Below, one piece after another: positions 9,416 through 20,244 of a stretch of 64,000 nt of DNA (the first letter of the stretch is position 1; each line of letters starts with the position of its first letter). Below the pieces are notes generated by a model. That model saw only the letters and a list, made by a program, of their open reading frames with translations. It searched no databases and had not been told where the DNA came from. The position numbers and the translations under genes are program-made. Origin of the DNA: a bacterium. Lineage in GTDB: Bacteria; Acidobacteriota; Thermoanaerobaculia; Multivoradales; J023. The stretch is taken from contig JAAELT010000102.1 in the NCBI GenBank assembly GCA_024226315.1, positions 1 to 64,000 of the forward strand, read 5' to 3'.

Positions 9416-10090
9416 GTGAAGCCAATGGGTGAGAGGATCAAGGCTCCGGTCAAGGAGTCGAGGCGGTCTTCGTTCGCGCCGCAGCGGGCCAAGGGAGCTT
9501 TCGAGCCACGGGGTTTCGCGGTGCAGCGGAAGGTGGCTGCGGTGCCTGGTGCGGAGCAGGGGAGAGGGGAGTTGCTGGATGCCTATCTCGAGATGAAGGC
9601 GAGGGCCGAAACGGCTGGGGGGAGTTCGGGGGCTGAGGTCGAGGACGTGCTGCAAGGGAGATTCGTCGGTGGTGAAGCACCGATGCAGTTGAAAGAGGCC
9701 CGGGGACCCGACAACCGAACGGGGATGCCGGATCGTTTGAAGAATGGTCTGGAGCAGCTTTCAGGCAGGGATCTTTCGGGAGTTCGCGTCCATTACAACT
9801 CTTCCAAGCCGGCGCAGGTTCAGGCGCTGGCGTATACGCAGGGACAGGACATCCACGTGGGACCGGGGCAGCAGCGTCACCTGCCGCACGAGGGATGGCA
9901 TGCGGTGCAGCAGATGGAGGGGCGGGTGAGACCGACCATGCGGGCCTCCGGGGTGGCGATCAATGACGATGTGAAGTTGGAGCGGGAGGCGGATTCGTTG
10001 GGCGCCAAGGCACAGCGATCGGGTCGCCGTGATCCAGGCCAGCACGGCCCCGCGTGCGGTTGTGGCACCTGTAGCCCGCGTCGGCACTAG
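9416..10090 (+). CDS. DUF4157 (eCIS core/effector-associated) protein
   Basis: Protein of 224 aa. The DUF4157 block spans about residues 108-190: MPDRLKNGLE, SGVRVHYNS, QALAYTQGQDIHVGPG, then HEGWHAVQQ, a HExxH-type metal site, followed by GRVRPT and VAINDD..LEREAD. This block marks many eCIS effectors or structural accessory proteins. The first 100 residues are disordered and basic. The C-terminus is unusually short and ends with a Cys-rich GPACGCGTCSPRRH tail, so no separate toxin domain is attached. GTG 9416 or ATG 9425 can start it. It is almost certainly co-transcribed with the AAA+ gene. Confidence 0.85.
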   Translation: MKPMGERIKAPVKESRRSSFAPQRAKGAFEPRGFAVQRKVAAVPGAEQGRGELLDAYLEMKARAETAGGSSGAEVEDVLQGRFVGGEAPMQLKEARGPDNRTGMPDRLKNGLEQLSGRDLSGVRVHYNSSKPAQVQALAYTQGQDIHVGPGQQRHLPHEGWHAVQQMEGRVRPTMRASGVAINDDVKLEREADSLGAKAQRSGRRDPGQHGPACGCGTCSPRRH

Positions 10091-10195
10091 GGGGCATAGG
10101 GGGGCAGCCGGACCGATCTTGCTATGATCGGCGCGATCGCTGCCCGGAATCGAGAGAGAGGGTGGGCCGGGAGGCAGGCCTGAGGAGAACGAGCC

Positions 10196-12583
10196 TTGAG
10201 ACCTCCACCGCACCCCTGGACACTCCTGCGCACCGACGCCGTGGTGCTGATCACGGTCGCCGGCGCGGTGGCGGCGCTTGCGCTGGGAGCGATACCCGCG
10301 GTGGCCGACCAGCCGTTCTGGGCCGAGGTCGGCATGGAGCTGTTCTTCGTGTTGATGACCATCGCGGCCTTGCTTGTCGGGCTGACGGCGGTGCCGGCGC
10401 GCGACGAGCGACGGTTCTGGCGCACGATCGCTATCGGGTTCGGGGTCTGGGCGACCATCCTGGTGCTCTACCTGACGATTCCGCTCTCCTGGTGGACCGC
10501 CACATTCGACCTGACCGCCGACTCGCTGTTCCTGGTCTTCTACCTGTGCCTGCTGGTGGCGGTCGACGGGCGGCTCGACTTGCGTTTCGAGCGCCGGGTG
10601 TTCGACATCGGCGGGCGCTACCGCTTGCCGGGCACGGTGATCTTCAGCGTCGGCCTGTTCCTCTACTTCGTCGTGGTGCCGGCCGTTCTGAGCCCCGGGC
10701 TGTACAAGACCTGGTCGCCGTCGCTGCTGCTCTTCCTGGCTCTCGACCTGTATCTGGCGCTGCGGCTGCTGGTGCTCTCCCGGGTGGCGCGGTCGGCTCG
10801 CTGGCGGCGCTGCTTCGGCCTCATGGCGGCCGTTGCGCTGCTGTTCGTGGTCGCCGACCTGGTGGAGCTGCTCGAGATCCTCGGGGTCATCCCGCTGGAC
10901 GCCGGAGTGGTCGGGGCGGCGCTGCGCGTGCTACCCCCGATCGGAATCGTCGCGGTCCTGCGGCTGCGCGCCCTGCCCCTGGCCGAGCCCGACGCCGACG
11001 CCGACGAGCCTGGCTGGACGGCGGTCGAGACCCTGGCCCAGGGGGCACCCTTCCTCGGCTATGCCGTCTTTCTGCCCGTGCTCCACTTCGCCGCCTACCG
11101 GACGCAGATGTTCCCCGAGCTCAGCCGCGCGGTACACGAGAACCTGGTGCTGGGCTGGCTGGCCTGCCTGGGCGCCGTGTCGCTGGTCCAGTACCTGGAC
11201 CTGAAACGCAGTCACGATTCGTTGCTCGACCAGCGCCGGCTGACCGAGGAGAAGCTGTGGAACCTGGCCAATTTCGACCAGCTCACCGGGCTGCCGAATC
11301 GGGTCCTCTTCCGCGACCGGTTTCAGCACGCGCTCAAGCAGGCGCGCCGGCACGGCCGGCTCCTAGCCGTCGTATTCTCCGATCTCGACGACTTCAAGCG
11401 CGTCAACGACTCCTATGGCCATGCCGCCGGCGACGAGCTGCTACGCCGCGTGGCGCGGCGGCTGGTGGGCTGCGTGCGGGATTCGGACACTGTGGCCCGG
11501 CTGGGCGGCGACGAGTTCACCATCCTCCTCGAGGCGCTGGACGACGTCGACCACGTGGAGCAGCTGACCGGGCGCCTGAGCCGTGCACTGGCGGAGCCCT
11601 TCGAGGTCGACGGTACCGCCGTCACCCTCGGCAGCAGCCTCGGGGTCGGCATCTACCCGCGCGACGGCGAGGACGTGGATACGCTGCTCGCCAGCGCCGA
11701 CGCCGCGATGTACGAGGGCAAGAGCAGCAGGGTGTCCGGCCGCAGCAACGTCCGTTTCTTCATCGCCAAGGAGCACGGCAAGTGGCGCGATCGCCTGCGG
11801 CTCGAGACGGAGCTGCGGCGCGCGGTCGACGAGTCCGAGCTGGTGCTCGACTATCAGCCGATCTGGTCGGTCGGCGAAGCCCGGTGGAGTGGCCTGGAAG
11901 CGTTGGTCCGGTGGCAGCATCCGAAGCGCGGCCTGGTGATGCCCGGAACCTTCATCCCGCTGGCCGAGCGCACCGGCTTGATCGACCTGGTCGACGGCTG
12001 GGTGCTCCAGACCGCCTGCCGGCAGCTCGCGGCGTGGCACCGGGCGGGCCTCGGTGGTCTGCGCCTGGCTGTCAACCTGGGGGCCGCGCACTTCCACGAC
12101 ACCCAGCTGCCGCGCAAGATCGCCGAGGTCGTCGAGACGCTCGAGCTGCCGCCGTCGAGCCTCGAGATCGAGCTCACCGAGACCATGATCCTCCAGGACC
12201 TGGAGAATGCGGCGCGGGTGTGCGAAGACTTGTCGGCAATCGGCGTGCGGGTCGCGATCGACGATTTCGGCGCCGGCCAGACTTCGCTACGCCACCTGAC
12301 CCGCCTGTCGCCCGCCAAGCTCAAGATCGACCGCTCCCTGATCACCGAAGGCGCCGCCGATCCGAAGGCGGCCGCCGTGGTGGCGGCGGTCGTCGCCATG
12401 GCGCATCGAATGGATCTGACGGTGCTGGCCGAAGGGGTCGAGACCGTCGACCAGAGGGCCTTTGTCGAGGAGCAGGGCTGCGACGAGATCCAGGGCTTCC
12501 TGCTCGCGCGGCCCCGGCCGGTCGAGGTGATCACCCGCATGATGAAGACCTCCGGGGCGTCCCGGGCCGCGACCGGCGACTGA
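10196..12583 (+). CDS. Membrane-bound GGDEF-EAL cyclic-di-GMP enzyme
   Basis: Protein of 795 aa starting at TTG 10196 behind GAGGAGAA. About nine TM helices occupy residues 1-330. The GGDEF domain follows (FDQLTGLPNR, RLGGDEF about 437) with the inhibitory RxxD site (RDSD) five residues ahead, then an EAL domain (LEALVRW about 568, ELTETM, IDDFGAG, LKIDRS, LAEGVET). All signature residues for both diguanylate cyclase and phosphodiesterase activity are visible, so either or both may work. The integral sensor resembles a 7TM/histidine-kinase-like membrane sensor, ligand unknown. Confidence 0.9.
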   Translation: MRPPPHPWTLLRTDAVVLITVAGAVAALALGAIPAVADQPFWAEVGMELFFVLMTIAALLVGLTAVPARDERRFWRTIAIGFGVWATILVLYLTIPLSWWTATFDLTADSLFLVFYLCLLVAVDGRLDLRFERRVFDIGGRYRLPGTVIFSVGLFLYFVVVPAVLSPGLYKTWSPSLLLFLALDLYLALRLLVLSRVARSARWRRCFGLMAAVALLFVVADLVELLEILGVIPLDAGVVGAALRVLPPIGIVAVLRLRALPLAEPDADADEPGWTAVETLAQGAPFLGYAVFLPVLHFAAYRTQMFPELSRAVHENLVLGWLACLGAVSLVQYLDLKRSHDSLLDQRRLTEEKLWNLANFDQLTGLPNRVLFRDRFQHALKQARRHGRLLAVVFSDLDDFKRVNDSYGHAAGDELLRRVARRLVGCVRDSDTVARLGGDEFTILLEALDDVDHVEQLTGRLSRALAEPFEVDGTAVTLGSSLGVGIYPRDGEDVDTLLASADAAMYEGKSSRVSGRSNVRFFIAKEHGKWRDRLRLETELRRAVDESELVLDYQPIWSVGEARWSGLEALVRWQHPKRGLVMPGTFIPLAERTGLIDLVDGWVLQTACRQLAAWHRAGLGGLRLAVNLGAAHFHDTQLPRKIAEVVETLELPPSSLEIELTETMILQDLENAARVCEDLSAIGVRVAIDDFGAGQTSLRHLTRLSPAKLKIDRSLITEGAADPKAAAVVAAVVAMAHRMDLTVLAEGVETVDQRAFVEEQGCDEIQGFLLARPRPVEVITRMMKTSGASRAATGD

Positions 12584-12696
12584 TGCCGACGATACGAACG
12601 AAGAGTGAGATCGGAGCGAATACCGGCGGCAGGGTCGGCGTAGAGCGGGCCAGGACTGGTAGAAGGCAGGCTAATCAGCGGACAGGAGGTTGGGCG

Positions 12697-12732
12697 ATGA
12701 GATACCCGACACGGCTGACGGCCATGGACTGA
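12697..12732 (+). CDS. Possible 11-codon leader peptide before the SulP gene
   Basis: ATG at 12697 preceded by ACAGGAGGT, a near-perfect ribosome binding site, opens an 11-residue frame (MRYPTRLTAMD) that ends 110 nt before the GTG of the transporter gene. It may be a leader peptide or a chance match; no attenuator hairpin was recognised. Confidence 0.3.
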   Translation: MRYPTRLTAMD

Positions 12733-12842
12733 GACCTGGGCCGAAGTGGAGCTGGAGCTCTGAACAGGCCAGCCGGATTCTTGCTACAGTAGACAGCGCC
12801 TCATTCTTGCGACAGAAAGCCAGTCTGGCAAAGGAGAGGACG

Positions 12843-15080
12843 GTGGCCTTGCCGACCCTATCGGACCGGCGGAGTCTTGCGGCGGAGTTGCGGGAGGATC
12901 TGCGCCCGGACCGTCTGGCGCTGGGCGTGATGGGCGGCCTGGTGGTCGGGGTGGTGGTGGTGATCGTCGCCATCTCGTTCGGCGCGCTGATCTTTTCGGG
13001 CGAGCTCGCGGATTTCACCTCGCGGGGCATCGGCTTCGGTCTGCTGAGCGCGGCGGTGCTGGGTACCCTGGCGGCGCTCGGCAGCTCGTTCCGCGGCATG
13101 GTGGCAACGCCGCAGGACAGTCCGGCGGCGATCATGGCGCTGATCGTCGCCTCGATCGCCGCCGGCATGCCGGTGACGGCGCCGCGCGAGGAGGTGTTCG
13201 CCACAGTGGTCGCGGCGGTGTCGCTGACTTCGATATTGACCGGCGTGTTCTTCTTCGCCCTCGGCTCGTTCAAGCTCGGCGGCCTGGTGCGCTTCATCCC
13301 CTACCCGGTGATCGGCGGTTTTCTGGCGGGGACCGGCTGGCTGCTGGTCAAGGGCTCCTTCGGCGTCATGTGCGACGTGCCGCTCGGTTTCAGGCAGCTG
13401 GGCGTCCTGATGGAATGGGAGCTGGCCAAGCGCTGGCTGCCGGGGCTGATCTTCGGCCTGCTGCTGTTCGCACTGCTGCGCCGATTCCGCCATTTCCTGA
13501 TCCTGCCCGGCATGCTGCTGGCGTCGATCGCCATGTTCTATCTGCTGCTACTCGCGAGCGGCACGCCGGTCTCTGTGGCCCGAGATCAGGGCTTCTTCCT
13601 CGGTCCGTTCCCCGGCGGCGGCCTGTGGGAGCCGCCCTCGGCGGCGGCGCTGGCGGCGGTCGACTGGGGCCTGATCCTGGGGCAGGCGGGCAGCCTGACG
13701 GCGATCCTGGTGGTGGGCGTGGTCGCCCTGCTGCTCAACGCCAGCGGCCTGGAGCTGGCGGTCGAGCGCGACGTCGACCTCGACCGCGAGCTGCGCACCG
13801 CGGGCTTCGCCAACGCCCTGGTCGGGCTCGGCGGCGGCATCCAGGGCTTCCAGACCCTGAGCCTGTCGGCGCTCGGCCATCGCCTGTGCGCGGACAGCCG
13901 GGTGGTGGGGCTGGTGTCGGCCGGCCTGTGCGCCGCCACGTTGGCCCTCGGCGGCTCGGTGTTGTCGTTCTTCCCCAAGCCGGCCCTGGGCGGCCTGCTG
14001 CTGTTCCTCGGCCTGGCCTTCCTGGTGGAATGGGTCTACGACGCCGCCTTCAAGCTCCCCCGGTCGGACTACTTCGTGGTGCTGCTGATCCTGGTGGTGA
14101 TCGGCACGGTCGGCTACCTCGAGAGCGTCGGGGTGGGCATCGTCATCGCCGTGGTGCTGTTCGTGGTCAACTACAGCCGCATCGACGTGGTCAAGCACTC
14201 GCTCTCGGGCGCCAGCCACTCGTCCAAGGTCGACCGTCCGCGCCAGCACCGGCGGCTGCTGGAGCGCGAGGGCGACCAGCAGCTGATTCTGGAGCTGCAG
14301 GGCTTCCTCTTCTTCGGCACCGCCGACAACCTCTTCCAGCAGGTGCGCCGTCGCACCGCCGACGCCGAGCTCGCGCCGTTGCGTTTCGCGGTGCTCGACT
14401 TCCGCCAGGTCAGCGGGCTGGATTCTTCCGCCGTGCTCAGCTTCGTGAAGATGAAGCAGCTGGCAGAATCCCAGGAGCTCACCCTGGTGCTCGCCGACTG
14501 CTCGCCAGAGATTCGCGAACAGCTCGAAAAGGGCGGACTCGTGGACGGTGAGCGCCTGCGCAGCTTCCCCGAGCTCGACCGTGCGGTGGAATGGTGCGAG
14601 GACCAGATCCTGCTGACCGAGGGGGTCGAGCTGGAGGGCAGCGAGCGACCCCTGCGCGAGCAGCTGGTCGACGCTCTGCCGGCGCTCGACCCGACCCGGA
14701 TGATGCAGTACTTCGAGCGCCAGGAGGTGGAGGCCGGGCACTACCTGATGCGCCAGGGCGATCCCCCCGACGACCTCTTCTTCGTCGAGTCGGGGCAGGT
14801 GACGGCGCAGATGGAGCTCGAAGACGGCAGCGCGGTGCGGCTGCTCACCATGGGCGCCGGCGCGGTGGTGGGGGAGATGGAGCTGTGCCTGGCACAGGCC
14901 CGGTCCGCGTCGGTGATCACCGAGCGCCCGAGCGTGGTCTACCGCCTGACGGCCGCCACGCTCGAGCGCATGGAAGAAGAAAACGCGGAGGTCGCCGCCG
15001 CCTTCTTCAAGTTCGTCTCGCGCTTGATGGCGGAGCGGCTGGTGCTCAACAACCGCGCGCTGCGGGCTTTGTTGCGTTGA
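12843..15080 (+). CDS. SulP anion transporter fused to STAS and cyclic-nucleotide-binding domains
   Basis: Protein of 745 aa. Start GTG 12843 chosen because AAAGGAG lies 8 nt upstream and the SulP domain begins soon after. Residues about 25-430 carry the sulfate-permease TM core. A STAS domain at about 475-585 contains the FRQVSGLDSSAV motif used for regulation. Residues about 615-740 form a CRP-like cNMP-binding fold (YLMRQGDPPDDLFFVESGQV, then VVGEMELCLAQARSASV). The family transports sulfate, bicarbonate or related anions. The added cNMP domain suggests gating by a cyclic nucleotide. The anion is not known. Confidence 0.88.
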   Translation: MALPTLSDRRSLAAELREDLRPDRLALGVMGGLVVGVVVVIVAISFGALIFSGELADFTSRGIGFGLLSAAVLGTLAALGSSFRGMVATPQDSPAAIMALIVASIAAGMPVTAPREEVFATVVAAVSLTSILTGVFFFALGSFKLGGLVRFIPYPVIGGFLAGTGWLLVKGSFGVMCDVPLGFRQLGVLMEWELAKRWLPGLIFGLLLFALLRRFRHFLILPGMLLASIAMFYLLLLASGTPVSVARDQGFFLGPFPGGGLWEPPSAAALAAVDWGLILGQAGSLTAILVVGVVALLLNASGLELAVERDVDLDRELRTAGFANALVGLGGGIQGFQTLSLSALGHRLCADSRVVGLVSAGLCAATLALGGSVLSFFPKPALGGLLLFLGLAFLVEWVYDAAFKLPRSDYFVVLLILVVIGTVGYLESVGVGIVIAVVLFVVNYSRIDVVKHSLSGASHSSKVDRPRQHRRLLEREGDQQLILELQGFLFFGTADNLFQQVRRRTADAELAPLRFAVLDFRQVSGLDSSAVLSFVKMKQLAESQELTLVLADCSPEIREQLEKGGLVDGERLRSFPELDRAVEWCEDQILLTEGVELEGSERPLREQLVDALPALDPTRMMQYFERQEVEAGHYLMRQGDPPDDLFFVESGQVTAQMELEDGSAVRLLTMGAGAVVGEMELCLAQARSASVITERPSVVYRLTAATLERMEEENAEVAAAFFKFVSRLMAERLVLNNRALRALLR

Positions 15081-15119
15081 ATGTACGCGAGTTGGCGACG
15101 CGGCTGACCAGGCTGCGCG

Positions 15120-15506
15120 CTACCATCTGGTCTTGACCGGATACTGACGGATATCGTCGTCCGGAGTCAGGAGGACCAGATCCTGTACCAGCGCTTGGCA
15201 CACCAGCATGCGATCGAACGGATCCTTGTGGTAGCTCGGTAGTCTCGACACATACAGAGTCGATTCTTCGTCGAGGCTCAACGACTCGATGCCGTGCGCC
15301 TCGCGCATAGCGGGAACGAACTCCGTCGGCCGCTCGGGAAGCGGCAAGCGACCGAGGGCATTCTTGACGGCGATCTCCCAGGTCGAGACCGAGCTGAGGT
15401 AGACCTCATTCTCCGGCGCGGTGAATAGATCGACCGCCTCGAAAGACAGCTGCGGCGAATCGGCCAGGATCCAGAGGAAGGTGCAGGTATCGAGGAGAAG
15501 CCTCAA
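15120..15506 (-). CDS. PIN-domain ribonuclease toxin (VapC-like)
   Basis: Protein of 128 aa, the normal size for a single PIN domain. The acidic active-site residues are visible: Asp in LLLDT (residue 6), Glu in STWEIA (about 44), Asp in KDPFDRML and Asp in TPDDDI. VapC-type toxins cleave RNA unless held by their antitoxin. The start overlaps the end of the upstream antitoxin gene by 4 nt, the arrangement expected of a toxin-antitoxin operon. Confidence 0.88.
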   Translation of the reverse strand: MRLLLDTCTFLWILADSPQLSFEAVDLFTAPENEVYLSSVSTWEIAVKNALGRLPLPERPTEFVPAMREAHGIESLSLDEESTLYVSRLPSYHKDPFDRMLVCQALVQDLVLLTPDDDIRQYPVKTRW

Positions 15507-15748
15507 GGCGACTTCCCCGCGAAGGCCTCCAGCAATTCGTCGGGCAACGGATCGAAGAAGGATTCGGGCACTTCGAATCGGTCTTTGGCCAAGCCGACGG
15601 GTCGACGCTCCGTTCTCAGCTGCCGGACGGGCCGGATCTCAGCGACCGGAACGTTGCGCTTGCATAGCAGGATCAACTCACCCTGTGCCAGTCGGGAGAG
15701 GTAGCGAGAAAGGTGCGTCTTCGCCTCGTGGACGTTGAGCCGAATCAT
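15503..15748 (-). CDS. Phd/prevent-host-death family antitoxin
   Basis: Protein of about 81 aa from ATG 15748 (a TTG lies 18 nt further upstream). The N-terminus IRLNVHEAKTHLSRYL matches the DNA-binding Phd/YefM fold. A second half with VPVAEIRPV and a Pro-rich toxin-neutralising tail follows. It should bind and inhibit the PIN toxin encoded immediately downstream and repress the operon. The pair is short and self-contained in otherwise different gene surroundings. Confidence 0.82.
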   Translation of the reverse strand: MIRLNVHEAKTHLSRYLSRLAQGELILLCKRNVPVAEIRPVRQLRTERRPVGLAKDRFEVPESFFDPLPDELLEAFAGKSP

Positions 15749-15837
15749 GAGTCGATTCTTGACCAACGAGTGAACTAAGTCAAGCAGTGCTGCGAGGTGC
15801 TGCGAGGGACGGGGTTCCCGGACCTCGAAGGGGTCTC

Positions 15838-16935
15838 CTAGCTTCGCGCCCCGCCCGAACTCGGGTTCTTGATCTTGTCTTCCTCGCCGAGCCCGGAGAC
15901 CACCTGGATCAGGATGCCGTCGGAGAGCCCGGTCTCGATCTCCCGCCGCTCGAAGGTCTGCGCCGCGGTCTCGACCTCGACGAAGGGTGTGTCGCCGTCG
16001 AACTGCAGCAGGCTCTCGTCGATCGCCATGACGTCGTCGGCACGGGCCAGCACGATGTCGGCGTTGGCCGAGTAGTTGGCGCGGATCAAGATGTCGTCCT
16101 GCTGGGCCAGGGCGGCGCGGATCTCGAACTGGATGGCGCCGTCTTCCTCCACGCCTTTCGGTGCGATGTGCTCCAAAGCGGCGTCGAAGGTGGCGCCCTC
16201 GATGGCGCCGACGGTGAGCAGCAGGTCCATGCCCGGTCGGATCTTGCCGACCTCGGACTCGTCGACCTTGCCTTCGAAGATCATGTCGTCCATGTCGGCG
16301 ACGGTGGCCAGCGTGGTGCCGTCGTTGAAGGTGTTGGCCTCGATCACCGAGTTGCCGACCTCGACCGGTACCTCGAGCACCATGCCGGCGATGGTGGCGC
16401 GCACCAGGGTGTTGGACGAGGATTCGGTCTTGGTGGTCGAGCCCTTGCGCACGATCTCGAGGCTGTCGATGGCGCCCGTTAGCTCTTCCTTGGCGTTCTG
16501 GTGCGCGATCTCGACTTTCTGGAAGTCGGACTGGGAGATCGTCCCCTCGTCCACCAGCTTGCGGTTGCGGTCGAGGTCCAGAGTTGCGTCCTGGAAGCGG
16601 ATGCGGGAGAGGTTGACCCGGTTCTCGGCGTTGTTGAGGTTCAGCATGTTGGGGATGACGTTGATCTTGGCGATCAGATCTCCCTGCGCGACGAGATCGC
16701 CGGGCTCGACGTAGAGCTTTTCGATGATGCCCGAGATCTGGGGCTTGATCTCGACTTCTTGGCGCGGCACCACCGAGCCGGTGGCCACCGTCTTGTGGAT
16801 GATGGTGGCGACCTGCGGCGCCGCGGTCTCGAACACCGCCGGCGGCTCCTCGGACTTGGCGTAGAGGTAGTAGAAGGTCCCCGCGAAGGTCGACAGCAAG
16901 GCGAGGACGACAAAAATCAGCAAGAACTTTTTCAT
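15838..16935 (-). CDS. Periplasmic adaptor (HlyD/MacA-like) of a tripartite exporter
   Basis: Protein of 365 aa with an N-terminal membrane anchor (residues 1-25), a lipoyl-type beta hairpin (VVPRQEVEIKPQISGII then LYVEPGDLVAQGDLI), a coiled-coil hairpin about residues 98-165 and a C-terminal beta-barrel/MPD region. This is the membrane-fusion protein of MacAB-like exporters, bridging the inner-membrane permease and an outer-membrane TolC. It is the last gene of the four-gene operon, 14 nt after the second permease gene. No TolC gene is visible in the window. Confidence 0.85.
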   Translation of the reverse strand: MKKFLLIFVVLALLSTFAGTFYYLYAKSEEPPAVFETAAPQVATIIHKTVATGSVVPRQEVEIKPQISGIIEKLYVEPGDLVAQGDLIAKINVIPNMLNLNNAENRVNLSRIRFQDATLDLDRNRKLVDEGTISQSDFQKVEIAHQNAKEELTGAIDSLEIVRKGSTTKTESSSNTLVRATIAGMVLEVPVEVGNSVIEANTFNDGTTLATVADMDDMIFEGKVDESEVGKIRPGMDLLLTVGAIEGATFDAALEHIAPKGVEEDGAIQFEIRAALAQQDDILIRANYSANADIVLARADDVMAIDESLLQFDGDTPFVEVETAAQTFERREIETGLSDGILIQVVSGLGEEDKIKNPSSGGARS

Positions 16936-16949
16936 TTCGATGACTCCGC

Positions 16950-18212
<1,263 letters not shown>

Positions 18213-18225
18213 CTCTAGCTCCAGC

Positions 18226-19455
18226 TCACTCGTCGCGCAGGGCCTCGATCGGCCGGATACGCGCGGCCCTGCGGGCCGGGAAACCGCCCGCGACGGCGCC
18301 CGCGAGCACCAGCAGAAGGGTGGCGTAGATGGCGACCTTCAGATCCACCGACGGGTTCAAGAAGAATTCGGAGTGGGGCATCTTCTCGGCCGCCAGCTCC
18401 AGCAGGCCGACGCCCAGCACCAGGCCGATGTAGCCGGCCACGCCGGTGATCAGCACCGACTCCTGCAGCACCAGGCCGATGATCGAGCGCGGTGTGGCGC
18501 CCAGGGCCTTGCGGATGCCGATCTCCTTGGTCCGCTCCTGCACCGCGATCATCATGATGTTGGACACGCCCACCACGCCGGCGAGGATGGTGCCGATACC
18601 AATGATCCAGACGAACAGGCGGATGCCGCCCATCAGATTGAGGAAGCGCTGGAAGTTCTTCAGATTGCTGAAGATGGACATGGCGCGCTCGTCGTCTTCG
18701 GCGAAATTGTGGCGCGCGGCGATCCGCCGGCGGATGTCGTCCATGATCGCCTCGCTCTCCGCGAGGTCGGCGTCGCCGGTGGTGACCATCATCTGGGCCA
18801 GGCGATTGGCGCCGCCGTAGGTCCTCTGGGCGGTCGAGATGGGCAGATAGATTTTCTCCATCTCGTTCTGCCCACCGGCGTCCTCGAACACCCCCACCAC
18901 CTTGAAGGCCACGCCGTTGATCTCGATCAGCTCGCCGATCGCCGGCTCACCCTTGAACAGAGCCTGCTTGACCAGGTCGCCGATCACCGTGGTCTTGCGC
19001 ACCTGCTGGACGTCGAGCTCGTTGATGTAGCGGCCCTCGGTCATGATCGTGTTCTCGACGTACAGGTGGCCCGGGTGCACCGCGCGCACGTCGTAGTTGC
19101 CCGACTCCTTGCCGTAGGTCACGGTGGGGGAGCGCACGTAGTACCTGCCGGTGGTGTGCTCCACTCCGTCCACCGCCGCGGCGATCAGATCGTGATCCTC
19201 GTTGGTGAACTGCACCATGCGTCCCGGCCGGTGGCCCTGGTGGGGCATCGAGGTCTGGCCGCTGCGAATCCACAGGCTGTTGATGGCGTCGTCGCGGAAC
19301 TGGTACTCGACGCCGTTGGCCAGGCCGTTGCCCGAGCCGAGCAGGATGATCAGCATGAAGATGCCCCAGGCGACGGAAAAGCCGGTGAGCAGCGTGCGCA
19401 GCTTGTTCTTGGCCAGGGTGTCGAGAATCTCCTGCCAGTTGTCGAGACTGAACAT
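18226..19455 (-). CDS. MacB/FtsX-family ABC permease (first of two)
   Basis: Protein of 409 aa, same domain order as the permease downstream: N-terminal TM, MacB_PCD periplasmic domain and C-terminal FtsX core with ERTKEIGIRKALGA. Sequence similarity between the two is clear at the N-terminus (LDNWQEI, LLGSGNGL versus MLGSGSGL) and in the FtsX core, so they are paralogues that can form a heterodimeric permease. It starts 3 nt after the ATPase stop codon, which signals translational coupling. Confidence 0.87.
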   Translation of the reverse strand: MFSLDNWQEILDTLAKNKLRTLLTGFSVAWGIFMLIILLGSGNGLANGVEYQFRDDAINSLWIRSGQTSMPHQGHRPGRMVQFTNEDHDLIAAAVDGVEHTTGRYYVRSPTVTYGKESGNYDVRAVHPGHLYVENTIMTEGRYINELDVQQVRKTTVIGDLVKQALFKGEPAIGELIEINGVAFKVVGVFEDAGGQNEMEKIYLPISTAQRTYGGANRLAQMMVTTGDADLAESEAIMDDIRRRIAARHNFAEDDERAMSIFSNLKNFQRFLNLMGGIRLFVWIIGIGTILAGVVGVSNIMMIAVQERTKEIGIRKALGATPRSIIGLVLQESVLITGVAGYIGLVLGVGLLELAAEKMPHSEFFLNPSVDLKVAIYATLLLVLAGAVAGGFPARRAARIRPIEALRDE

Positions 19456-19458
19456 GGC

Positions 19459-20148
19459 TCAGGCGGCGGCGGCGGCGTTTCTCTCGTCGGTCTCGATCAT
19501 GCCGTCGTTCAAGTGAATGACTCGGCCACACATGCCGGCGATGTCGTGCTCGTGGGTGACGATCACCATCGTGACGCCTTCGGCGTTGATCGCCTGAAGG
19601 ACATCCATGACCTCGAGCGAGGTGGTCGAATCGAGCGCGCCGGTCGGTTCGTCGGCGAAGATCACCTTGGGACGCGAGATCAATGCACGGGCGATCGCCA
19701 CGCGCTGCATCTGGCCGCCGGAGAGCTCGGTCGGCAGGTGGTCGGCCCATTCGAGCAGCCCCACCTTCTCCAGGTACTCGCGGGCCAGCTTGTTGCGCTT
19801 CTTGCGCCGCACCTTCTGGTAGTAGAGCGGCAGCGCCACGTTTTCGGCCGCGGTCTTGAACGGGATCAGGTTGAAGGACTGGAAGACGAACCCGAGCGAC
19901 TGGCTGCGGTAGATCGCGGCCCGGGTCTCGGACAGGCCCTTCATCAACCGGCCGTCGAGGTGATACTCACCCGAGTCGTAGTCGTCGAGCAGGCCGAGGA
20001 TGTTGAGCAGCGTCGACTTGCCGGAGCCCGAGGACCCCATGATGGCGGCCAGCTCACCCTCCTCGATCGTCAGGTCGATCCCCTTGAGGACATGCAGCGC
20101 GTTCTTGCCGATGGTGTAGGACTTGTGGATCTTCTCGAGTCGCAGCAT
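19459..20148 (-). CDS. MacB/LolD-type ABC ATPase
   Basis: Protein of 229 aa, the usual length for this subfamily. Walker [10 protein letters not shown] at 38-46, Q-loop Q90, signature LSGGQMQR at 142-149, Walker B VIFADEP about 162-168, H-loop His in VTHEHD. It energises the two permeases directly downstream and, with the HlyD adaptor, makes a tripartite exporter. It is the first gene of the operon, so a promoter should lie upstream in 20149-20334, where none was clearly recognised. Confidence 0.9.
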   Translation of the reverse strand: MLRLEKIHKSYTIGKNALHVLKGIDLTIEEGELAAIMGSSGSGKSTLLNILGLLDDYDSGEYHLDGRLMKGLSETRAAIYRSQSLGFVFQSFNLIPFKTAAENVALPLYYQKVRRKKRNKLAREYLEKVGLLEWADHLPTELSGGQMQRVAIARALISRPKVIFADEPTGALDSTTSLEVMDVLQAINAEGVTMVIVTHEHDIAGMCGRVIHLNDGMIETDERNAAAAA

Positions 20149-20244
20149 GGGCGTGTACCGAAACCTCCGGTAGGCGCGGCCGGGGACGTTCAGGCTGAAG
20201 CCATCTCCAGCTAGAGTACGCGCCGCTCAACCCAAGGTTGCGCG

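Noticed and set aside
13548..14741. 397-codon minus-strand frame
   Set aside because: Gln/His-rich low-complexity reading opposite the SulP gene with no recognisable domain.
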